From assembly GCA_964291365.2 (NCBI GenBank), contig OZ219987.1:39564-103563 (forward strand): a stretch of 64,000 bases of DNA. Direction: 5' to 3'. A program made the translations under genes and the position numbers. Under the pieces are notes generated by a model. That model did no database searches, was not told where the DNA came from, and saw only the letters and a program-made list of their open reading frames with translations. This document shows, piece by piece, positions 55,610 to 64,000 of the stretch (positions are counted from its first letter, which is position 1; every line of letters begins with the position of its first letter). Source of the DNA: JBDWFY01 sp964291365. GTDB lineage: Bacteria > Pseudomonadota > Alphaproteobacteria > Rhizobiales > Stappiaceae.

Positions 55610-58600
55610 ATGATCGAGCGTGCACTTCTTATTCTGTGGATTTCAGAAGTACTTGCTGTCGTACTTTCAGAAGTTTATTATGTTCGACCTACAGAACCTC
55701 ATGGTTCCGGAGCAGACTGCAGTATCAATGATAGTAGCTGTCCTACTAATCAAAAATGTCATACAATGGATTACTATGCAAGTAATAGTCATACATTCTT
55801 TCCACCAGCAGACAATGCCAGCATCATGCTGTATTTTATGTGTGGAGTCCATAACTTGACAAAAAAGTTGTTTATATGTAACATATCAACTCTTTCTGTA
55901 GTCGGTACTGAATCAGGAGCAAGTGTGATCATTAATATGCCACTGAGGATTGTATCATATTTTCACGAGGATAATTTCTTCACATTTGTGAACATAAAGA
56001 AAATAACAATTGAGAATTTAATTATCAATATCCCCTCTATTAGTTTCAAAGGTGTCAACTGTCATTTAATGATAAAAAACTCAAGTTTACATGGCTATAG
56101 TGATTTCAGTACGTCCCTATTTTCAACGATAAATATCACTCATTCCATCACATCACTGATGAACTGCACAATCAAGCAGAATATTTTCGTACAAACTACT
56201 GCACGGGGAGTGCTCACATTGAAAAACTGCTTGGTTGAACACTACAACCATCCATTGCATTCCGCCATACAGATAACAAATAGCACCATTGTTCTAGCCG
56301 GGAATGTCCAATTCACTAACAATGTACCAATGGAATCCACAGAGTCTTCACTCCGTGGTGGAGTTCTTAGAATGTCAGATTCCACTTTATACACCAAAAA
56401 AGCTGCAAATGTGTCCTTTTTTGGTAATGCTGCCTCTTTTTGTGGTGGAGCCATTTACATGGAAGACTCTAGAATGTACCTACTAGGCAACTTGCTGTTC
56501 ATCAACAATACAGCTGGTTTGGAAGGGGGAGCTCTGTTTGCGTTCTCTTCTGTAATAAAACTGGGAAAGAATGCAATGATGAAGTTACTCAACAACTCTT
56601 CACCTCATGCTGGAGCTATAAGCATGATTCACAGTCAATTTGTAATTGATGGTGAGAATGCTCATCTCTCCTTCTTGAGAAATAGTGCTAAGGAGGCTGG
56701 TGCAATTCAACTGCACTCCTCTACCTTCAACATATCTAAAGGCAGTTTTGTCGATTTCGTCAATAATTCTGCTGAGTTGTTTGGCGGTTCAGCCCTTTTA
56801 ATTCTCACAACGTTTTGTGTCAGTGGCAATGCTCAAGTCATCTTTGCCAACAACACTGCAATGCAAGGAGGTGCTGCTTATCTTTATTCTTCTGTCATTA
56901 AGATCACCAGTGGATCTGTTTGTATAAAAAACAATACAGCATTAGATATTGGTGGTGGTTTATATGCAGTTGTTCAACCAAATGCTCCATGTTTTTATTA
57001 CCCTAGAGTGGGGTTTACAGAATATATCAATGGTACGATTCAGTTTGAAGCCAATATCGCTAAAAATGGCATTGGGCAACATATTTATGGAAGTAGCGTT
57101 CATGATTCCAGGTGCAACTATGAAGTTCATTATCATAACTATCATCTGGAGAAACCTTTTTGCCATCTCTATCATGAAGTTTTTAGCTTTCTTCTAGACC
57201 TCACTGGTGACCCTTCAGTTGTATCCTCTTCAGCAATGAGAGTGTGTCTTTGTGACATAAATGGCATACCCAAATGTGCCCAGCTATCGAAAGTGTTTGT
57301 AACAGACATTATTGTCTACTCAGGTGAAACCTTTCATTTATCTATTGCTATTGTTGGTTACGACTTTGGAGTAACAAAAGGAACAGTTCACAGTGGCTTT
57401 GTACGTATAAATGGATCTTTGTCATCACAACATCTCCTGCCATTTCAGTATGATCAATGGGCTGAGAGTACAAAATGCACTAATGTTAGCTATACCGTAT
57501 TTTCCTCCAGCAAACAGGAAATAATGTATCTTCATGCACAAAAAGTTTCAGTTAATGCATATGGTAACATTACCAGTATGAATCAGTCAATTGAAAATTG
57601 GCACCAAAATTATTGCATTGACGAAGCTCTCCTGACCACACCAGTATTCCTCAACATTACCTTTCTAACGTGCCCTCCAGGATTTTATCAAGTGCATACA
57701 AGTGGACTGCCCTCAGGATGTATTTGCTATCAGGTACTAGCTGATCACAATTTCAAGTGCTCATTTATTAATAAAACTGGCTATCACATATGGAATAGCT
57801 CCATGTGGATAAGTGCCACTGCTGATGGAGTACTTTACTACAATCCCTACTGTCCTCTTGACTACTGCAAATCAGGGCCCAAGGTTGTTAACCTCGGAAA
57901 AGGGCCCAATATGCAGTGCACCTTCAACCATGCAGGTACCCTATGTGGTGGTTGCCAAATAAACTACAGCCTGGCTATTGGATCCTCTAGGTGTATCCAC
58001 TGTGCCAATGACAACAATGTGGCCCTTTTGATTTTCTTTGTAGCTGCTGGGATTGTGTTGGTTTTCTTCATTCTTACACTGAATCTGACCGTGACACAAG
58101 GTCTAATAAATGGTCTGGTGTTTTATGCTAACATATTGTGGACCTACAAACCTGTTTGGTTCCCTTCTCAACAAAATATTCTTGTATCAGTCTTTCAGGT
58201 ATTTGTTGCATGGCTCAACTTAGATTTTGGAATTGAAAGCTGCTTTGTTCGTGGCTTGAATGCTCTGTGGAAGACATGGCTGCAGTTTCTGTTCCCTATC
58301 TACATTTGGGCTATTGCTGGCTGCATTATTGTTGTAGCACGTCATTCATCTAGGGTCACTAAACTCATTGGCAATCGAGCTGTTCCTCTTCTAGCAACAC
58401 TTTGCCTTCTCTCATACATGAAGCTGCTTCGTACAGTAATTGAAGCACTTGCTTTTGCAGTGCTCAGATCTTATCCTAAAGGACACGATCATGCTGTATG
58501 GTATCTTGATGGTAACTATTCTTATTTCAAGCCTCCTTACATTTATTTATTCATAGCTGCCTTGCTTTCCTTAGCTCTACTTTGGTGTCCTTACACTCTT

Positions 58601-59110
58601 ATTCTGTTTTTGGTCCAGTGGTTGCGGAGAGTATCACACTTAAAGTGCCTGAGATGGATCACAAAATTCACTCCATTTTATGATGCCTGCTTTGCTCCAC
58701 TAAAAGACAAACACCACTATTGGTTTGGAGTCTTGCTACTTGTTCGTGGCATGCTGCTTCTGATCTATTCCCTTACATTCTCTATTATCCCTGACCTCAA
58801 TCTCCTTATACTCATTGTGGTTCTGGTGCTCTTACTTCTTTTTACTGTATGCTGTCGTGTGTACAAACAAAAATCTGTCAAAATTTTTGAGAGTTTACTC
58901 CTTGGAAACTTAATTGTGTTGAGTAGTAGTACTAAATTAGTCAGTGATCAATCAGTCATTCTGGTTACTTCCATTGGTCTAGCTTTTGTCCAGTTCTTTG
59001 GCATTATTTTGTGGAGTTTAATTAAGCCATGTACCAAAAGAAGTGGATGGAATTATGAAGATACTGTGTCCAGTGACTTTGTATATACACGTATTAGCAC
59101 AACTCCTTGA
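55610..59110 (+). CDS. Beta-helix (Pmp-like repeat) multi-TM surface protein, 1166 aa, copy B
   Basis: Intact copy of 2863-6363 with the same length and no frame lesion. I count about 13 residue changes, among them K3E, Q27R, V149K in the N-terminal half, C1129F in the last membrane segment and T1006-region neutral sites otherwise conserved. Silent changes are slightly more numerous than replacement changes, which, given about three times as many replacement sites, points to purifying selection or gene conversion. Domain order is as in copy A: signal peptide, glycosylated beta-helix repeats, cysteine-rich juxtamembrane part, about eight membrane segments and a very short tail. Residue numbers here are approximate. 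Confidence 0.9.
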   Translation: MIERALLILWISEVLAVVLSEVYYVRPTEPHGSGADCSINDSSCPTNQKCHTMDYYASNSHTFFPPADNASIMLYFMCGVHNLTKKLFICNISTLSVVGTESGASVIINMPLRIVSYFHEDNFFTFVNIKKITIENLIINIPSISFKGVNCHLMIKNSSLHGYSDFSTSLFSTINITHSITSLMNCTIKQNIFVQTTARGVLTLKNCLVEHYNHPLHSAIQITNSTIVLAGNVQFTNNVPMESTESSLRGGVLRMSDSTLYTKKAANVSFFGNAASFCGGAIYMEDSRMYLLGNLLFINNTAGLEGGALFAFSSVIKLGKNAMMKLLNNSSPHAGAISMIHSQFVIDGENAHLSFLRNSAKEAGAIQLHSSTFNISKGSFVDFVNNSAELFGGSALLILTTFCVSGNAQVIFANNTAMQGGAAYLYSSVIKITSGSVCIKNNTALDIGGGLYAVVQPNAPCFYYPRVGFTEYINGTIQFEANIAKNGIGQHIYGSSVHDSRCNYEVHYHNYHLEKPFCHLYHEVFSFLLDLTGDPSVVSSSAMRVCLCDINGIPKCAQLSKVFVTDIIVYSGETFHLSIAIVGYDFGVTKGTVHSGFVRINGSLSSQHLLPFQYDQWAESTKCTNVSYTVFSSSKQEIMYLHAQKVSVNAYGNITSMNQSIENWHQNYCIDEALLTTPVFLNITFLTCPPGFYQVHTSGLPSGCICYQVLADHNFKCSFINKTGYHIWNSSMWISATADGVLYYNPYCPLDYCKSGPKVVNLGKGPNMQCTFNHAGTLCGGCQINYSLAIGSSRCIHCANDNNVALLIFFVAAGIVLVFFILTLNLTVTQGLINGLVFYANILWTYKPVWFPSQQNILVSVFQVFVAWLNLDFGIESCFVRGLNALWKTWLQFLFPIYIWAIAGCIIVVARHSSRVTKLIGNRAVPLLATLCLLSYMKLLRTVIEALAFAVLRSYPKGHDHAVWYLDGNYSYFKPPYIYLFIAALLSLALLWCPYTLILFLVQWLRRVSHLKCLRWITKFTPFYDACFAPLKDKHHYWFGVLLLVRGMLLLIYSLTFSIIPDLNLLILIVVLVLLLLFTVCCRVYKQKSVKIFESLLLGNLIVLSSSTKLVSDQSVILVTSIGLAFVQFFGIILWSLIKPCTKRSGWNYEDTVSSDFVYTRISTTP

Positions 59111-60892
59111 TATTACTTCTATTATATCAGTGTGTATTATTTGCTTCTGTTAATTTTTACCACTTTATGGACTGTATCAATTGTACAGAATTAGAAGCAC
59201 ATTACTATTGCATACATATCCAAAACAGCCATAATTATAGTATTGCATGCATGCCCCACTGTCTCTCTAACCCAGGCCAGGGGGCCTTAATTGGGGTAGG
59301 GTGCAGGAAAACTGTCAGTGGGATTATGGAGACTAGAGACTGTATACCTGCCAACAATTATTGGCCATACTCTTTGGCCAACTATGTCAGTTTAATCAAG
59401 ATGTAATCACAACAGTACAGATTTACCATTGACTGGAACAGCAAAGTACCAGTTTTACCAATGTACCTCACAACTTTCACAGAGCCTCTGACATTGGTCT
59501 TGGTTAATTGATATAGGCCCTCATCAAGATTTGCTTGATGTGGCTACTAGCCAAACTAGCTATATCCTCTAAATAATACTAGTATTATTATGCTATGGTC
59601 CAGGAGAAAAGCCTTAATGCCTTGTATTTCTATCATTCAGGGTAACCAATTATTGTACTGACTATGGCAAGCACATACAGTTAGTTAAGTATCATTAACA
59701 AGCATTCTATCCCACTGTGTGGAGCTATCAAATAATGACCACAATGCACTACAAAGAATATCTCATACTAGTCTCATACATAGTAGTAATGGATGCAATA
59801 TGCATGTTATTAATCGAGAGGGAGCCGAATATTGTGGATATAATATTTTGCTCCCATTGGGGTTGTAGTTGCACTGGCAGGCCCTTTCACGTCATTTATC
59901 CGACAGTGCCACCTCAGAATTAACTCCAATACTGTAGATCTTATTTGTGTGATTATTATGGAGAACTCGGGGCTTAGTTCATGTATAAATAGAGAAAAGA
60001 GAAATTACCAACATACAATTATGTATACCCCCTGGTACACCACTAGTTTCACAAGTGGCAAACAAGTGGCGACTTGTGCTACTGAATGCTTTTTACAGGA
60101 ATGACACCAACTTGAAGGCTCCAAAGCTAGCATTCCATGAATTTAGTTTACACTGCTGCCACAGGCTACAAAAGCATTATTGTTTAGGAATTCCAGAAAT
60201 TTGAATAAATTAACTTGGTTAGCTATAGGCTGAGTATATCATGTATACTAGGCAATTAAGTTGGCTTACTTAGCTATGGCGTACCATTTTCTTCATGTTT
60301 ATGGCATGCAGAGAGATATTTAGCCTTGAATCCAGGCCTTCATTTATGTACAGTACTATAAGAGATGTCTACCATTAATTGCTATAGCCATGGCAGCCAC
60401 CCCTCCCCCCCCCCCCCCCCCCCCCCCCCAGCTTTTCAATGTTTCACGCAGAAACATTGAATGCGCGAAACATTGAAAAGCTGGGAGGGGCTGGGGACGA
60501 GGCTAGCAATATTTGCATAATTATTATTTGAATCAGCCCCTGAAAGGGAGCCCTCTTAAATAATGGTGACACAATGCTCGTGTCTATAGCCCAGCTTAAC
60601 TGTCATATGTCTCTCTAGTAAGGAATCCTTTGGAACAACATTGCATGAAGCAGGCAATCTCATATTGTTATGTCTATGCAGAGGTTAGTCTAAATCGCTC
60701 CGTCTGCTAGCCTTGGAAACATCAGTAATTATTGATATAATTATGTCTTTTGACTCAATGCTGCTCCAATTAGTTGAGCAGTAAACATTGTGTCTCCTTG
60801 TTCTAAAGAGTCACACAGTCAAGTAGACATGTAGGGCAAGCTGGCAGGCAGGAAGGCAGGGCCAGCTAGGGCTGTGAACAGCTGCCAGGGGG
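59111..60892. other. Intergenic part of block B
   Basis: Counterpart of 6364-8412 without the 297-bp insert. Contains a long C run (about 60402-60429) and the hairpin at 60429-60483. Short plus frames (59107-59406, 59717-59923) are not maintained in block A or lack domains. Confidence 0.55.
60429..60483. repeat. Short hairpin after a C run, block B copy
   Basis: Arms 'cagcttttcaatgtttc' and 'gaaacattgaaaagctg' are unchanged from block A although the loop differs at two positions, one of which is in the copy's 'tgcgcgaaac' segment. Confidence 0.6.
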
Positions 60893-60899
60893 TATAAAA
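60893..60899 (+). promoter_or_regulatory. TATA box of CAP-ITIH gene, copy B
   Basis: TATAAAA in 'ggggtataaaagggagg', 228 bp before the ATG at 61121, the same distance as in block A. Flanking sequence, including 'cagctgcc' just upstream, is conserved. Confidence 0.65.
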
Positions 60900-61120
60900 G
60901 GGAGGCCTGAACCAGAGCAAGAGCACGGTCTTTGGCAGGTTCCAGGCCTCAGCAACCAAGGAAGAGTTCCCCTCCTTGCTCCATTCCTCAGAGTCCAGAC
61001 TCGGTTTCTCAGTCATCCAGCTACAGTGCATCTATCTCTTATCTCCCTACCAGCTGTTCAGTGCAAATCCTCATTTCTTCAGTCAACCTTCTATCAAGAC
61101 AGCAGCAGACTTGCAGCAAA

Positions 61121-62913
61121 ATGCATTCCCTCCACCTACTGCTGTGCACTGCTGTTGGTCTGTGCTTTGTCATGCCACCACTGGTCCAGTCGACCTGCCT
61201 GGATCTCAATGAAAATGACATTAATGAGCTCCTCTTCTACCACAATGCCATCCGAGCTGGTGTCGAGCCTCCAGCAGCTAACATGAGACAAATGGTATAC
61301 TTTCAAATTCCTAATCCCTTTATTACTGCACAAATTTGTATAATCATGTCGGTCAATTTCCGTAATTTTCTTTTGCAGGTCTGGAACAATGCCTTGGCTG
61401 ATGTTGCTGCAGTGAATGCGTGTGTGTGCAATTTTCAGCCCAACAACTTGCCCCCCATCCCCTACAGGAACCACTATGCTAGGGAGAACCATGTCTACTA
61501 TCCTGCAAACAATCTGGGCTCCATGGTTGCATACTGGTATTTGGAACACGATGACTATAACTACTATAGTGGGCAGTGTGATGGAGACGCAACCTGTGAA
61601 CACTACCTAAACGTAAGTAGCTACTGTGCATGGGCCTATGGAATTTATATGCGAGTTGCATTACATGTATGCGAATTCTTTGTTTTTTTGTTGTAGATCA
61701 TTTGGGCTCGAGCATGTGAAGTTGGCTGTGCTGTATCGGTTTGTCGCCCTGAAGATATTTATGATACAGTTGAAGGCAACCACAACCCCAACCCTGGTGC
61801 TGATGGACAAGGTGCACGGATCCTCGACTATGTATTCATGCTCGTCTGTGTCTACGGTGCTGGGTTCCCGGAAGATGCTGACCTCAGCAGCCATCATCCC
61901 TACTGGGCTGGACAGCCATGCTCAGAATGCCCTACAGATCGATTCCCTCTCTGTTTAAATGCTACCAGTCCTGACAGTCCACCTCCACCTGTAGATCTAA
62001 TCTTTGGGGGGGAGCCAGTGATGCACACACGGCTTCCAAACCTGTGCTGTAAGGGTATAGTTCAATACAATTTGCAAAATCATGAACGGCTGTTGTGTTT
62101 ACTCTGATTCCAGACAATGATGAAGAGGCTTGCATTGGCTCTGACCCGCACTTTGCTATCAGGTTGTCTGGAGGAGCTTTGCTCTGCTACACCTTTCAGG
62201 GTCGGTCTAACACCACTTTCAACCTTGTCAGCAACGACCAGTTCCAGATGAATGCTCTCTTTGTTCCCGATGACACTGACTATGACAACACCTGGCTGGG
62301 TTCCATTGGAATTGCTGTCCACCACAATGGCAAGAAGATGAGCACACTCCAGTTCACAGCTGCTGACCAATTTGTCCGGATTGGAGAGAGAGTCGAGTTT
62401 GAAGCCAAGACCATCAAGAAGCTATCCTTCCACAATGGCAAAATGACCATGCTTGATGTTCCATCCAATCACACTCCAAGATACCCTCGTATTCATGTCG
62501 AGTTTATCGACTTTGGTCTTGAGTTCACCATCAAATATACAAAGAGCAACCATCTTGATCTGTACTGGCACAACGCTAGAGTGCCATTGAAAAAGTCGGG
62601 AGGAATTGTTGGTTAGTTTATATGATCATTTATGTATAGCGCATCATTTGACCTGACATTTCTGTATCTCTCCCTTGCAGGCCAGTTCTTCCATGAAGGA
62701 GTTAGGATTGATGAAGATGCCAAGTTGCTCCGTATGCCTGGTCGTCCTCCAGTGCCAGTGGAAGAACAGGACTTGTGGAAGTTCACCAAGCAGAGCTTTC
62801 ACAGTGACTCCAAGTGCTGGGCATCTGCCTACCACAGCAGCCAAGGAGCAGGCATTGTAGCAGGAACTTTTGAAGATTACATTGTTGACGATCTTCTCTC
62901 TGTTGGTCATTGA
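61121..62913 (+). CDS. Secreted CAP-ITIH C-terminal fusion protein, 498 aa, copy B
   Basis: Exons 61121-61294, 61379-61612, 61697-62054, 62114-62611, 62681-62913, all GT-AG with matching phases, total 1497 bp. Residues 1-24 are a signal peptide (LLLCTAVGLCFV core). Residues ~30-190 form a CAP/SCP domain with the usual metal-site residues in place: H41 (HNAIR), E94 (REN), E114 (YLEH), H133 (HYLN), followed by WARACEVGCAVSVC. After a Cys/Pro linker (TSPDSPPPPVD), residues ~262-490 match the C-terminal domain of inter-alpha-trypsin inhibitor heavy chains: CIGSDPHF, GGIVGQFF, KCWASAYHSS, DYIVDDLL. ITIH proteins normally carry VIT and VWA domains before this region; here a CAP domain takes their place. 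Extracellular; CAP proteins bind sterols or modulate targets, ITIH C-termini bind matrix. The combined role is unknown. Confidence 0.9.
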
Positions 62914-64000
62914 CTGCTGGGCCTTGGAACTTTACTGACCGTTGATTCCCTACCCTTGGAAATTTGAAAATCGAACTTTAAAATTTTGTTTTCGATTTTA
63001 AGTTTTAATCTTCATCTTTTCTCTTTTAATCTTGTATAGATATAATATAGCTAGCATTGGGGGAAAAAAATTCAAATTTGAGTGCAACAATTCGAATGCA
63101 TATGACATTACACATCTTGGGTATGCACCTAGTACCTAGAAAAACCTTGTACAAAGCCAAAATTTTGTATCAGCCTCCAACATTTATCATTTACACCCAC
63201 CTCCTAGAGCAGATGAACTTTTTGATATACTGATGAGTCCTGACACACAAAATAGCGCTAGAAATTCATCAGTGATTGATAATTTTTACTATTGGATGTA
63301 TACAACAGCAAGTCTAGTACTATGATGAAAACCCATGTACTCTAGAAATCTCATACACCCTAGGGTGTATGAAACTACCGCATAGTACAAGTCAGCTGTA
63401 CTATGGTTTTCTAATATGTATGGGTTGTACTCTTTGTGTGGTATAATGGAATTCCTCAGGCTTCGCCCCCAAAATACCATTATACCACACTCAGGATACA
63501 ATACCCATGCATGCACCTTAGAAAACCATAGTACAACTATTATATACCCTGGAGCTCCATGACACATGTATAATAATCATAATAATATTACAAAGTTGTT
63601 GCATATAATTATATGCCTGCATCCCTACACGCTTTTTCATTGTAACCCTGTTGCTTGAAAATAAGACACACCATGGGGTGTTGTTTGAGTACTTTTTTAT
63701 CCTGCCATCCCTACTTACTTCTGCAATTTTTAGTTGCTTTTTTATCACAGAGTATTCTACCAAGTTTAGCCTGCTGCCTGTGTGGTGTGATATAAAAATT
63801 TGTCTATCTATGGTCAGAGAATAAGTAACATACAGTTCACTGTCAAACAATGATGAACCATTCACTGTGAGTGCATGGTGGTTTCAATATGGCTTTACTG
63901 GTACACTCATGTTTACCCTCCTCTACTCACTAATCATGTGTTCTAGATTTGAAATGGTAATTGAGCTGTTTACAGATTGGAATGTAGAGTAGTCATTAAG
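62914..64000. other. Right flank of block B
   Basis: Counterpart of 10440-11500. Contains the palindromic element (about 63398-63534) and, just before it, a block-specific segment with 'catacaccctagggtgtatg'. No gene is recognised; similarity to block A continues to the window end. Confidence 0.55.
63398..63534. mobile_element. Palindromic MITE-like element, block B copy
   Basis: The 'gtactatggttttctaa' / 'ttagaaaaccatagtac' arms match those at 10879-11012. The inner loop differs slightly. An adjoining palindrome near 63340 resembles one near 23330. Confidence 0.6.

Larger units (their letters stand above)
53162..64000. repeat. Segmental duplication, block B (partner 740-11500)
   Basis: Direct-orientation copy of block A that begins in the right arm of the MITE and reaches the window end without a visible break. 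Differences from block A include a hAT-like MITE at 54532-54740, the absence of the 7597-7893 insert, an extra palindromic segment near 63310-63396 and the intact 16 bp in CAP-ITIH exon 1. Confidence 0.95.

Overview
The window is animal nuclear DNA, AT-rich and repeat-rich. Most introns I could resolve are short (49-100 bp, GT-AG), and several proteins carry typical metazoan domains (galectin, immunoglobulin, Death, CAP, inter-alpha-trypsin-inhibitor heavy-chain C-terminus, HELZ-type helicase). A non-bilaterian animal, most likely a demosponge, fits best because of the expanded beta-helix/multi-TM family, kelch remnants and immune-type domain fusions. This assignment is an inference from gene content; no marker fixes the species.

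Layout. 1-780: repeat copies, a kelch remnant and a broken fragment of a beta-helix/TM gene fused to a transposon stub. 740-11500: block A of a segmental duplication, with an intact 1166-residue beta-helix/multi-TM gene (2863-6363) and a CAP-ITIH fusion gene (8641-10439) damaged by a 16-bp deletion. 11944-20148 (minus): a HELZ/HELZ2-like CCCH-zinc-finger SF1 helicase gene, broken by frameshifts and a hAT-like MITE in an exon, with a 4.4-kb intron. 20-31 kb: transposon and repeat territory (kelch remnant, decayed LINE, inverted-repeat elements, a 54-bp minisatellite into which two TWA-target MITEs are nested). 31914-38063: a 2049-residue paralogue of the beta-helix/multi-TM gene. 38-47 kb: no convincing gene, several tandem repeats. 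47071-49616 (minus): an intact five-exon gene encoding galectin + Ig + Death in one cytosolic protein. 51260-52380 (minus): a decayed iPLA2-beta-like patatin phospholipase. 52686-53201: a complete fold-back MITE whose right arm is where block B starts. 53162-64000: block B, with intact copies of the beta-helix/TM gene (55610-59110) and the CAP-ITIH gene (61121-62913); homology continues beyond the window.

How the genes fit together. The intact genes are a surface receptor-like family (beta-helix stalk on a polytopic membrane domain), a secreted CAP-ITIH protein under a TATA promoter, and a cytosolic glycan-binding Death-domain protein. All suit recognition or defence roles, but that is inference. 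The two broken genes (helicase, phospholipase) lie in and near MITE-rich sequence. The most striking items are the galectin-Ig-Death architecture, the CAP-ITIH fusion, and the duplication whose left breakpoint falls inside a MITE.
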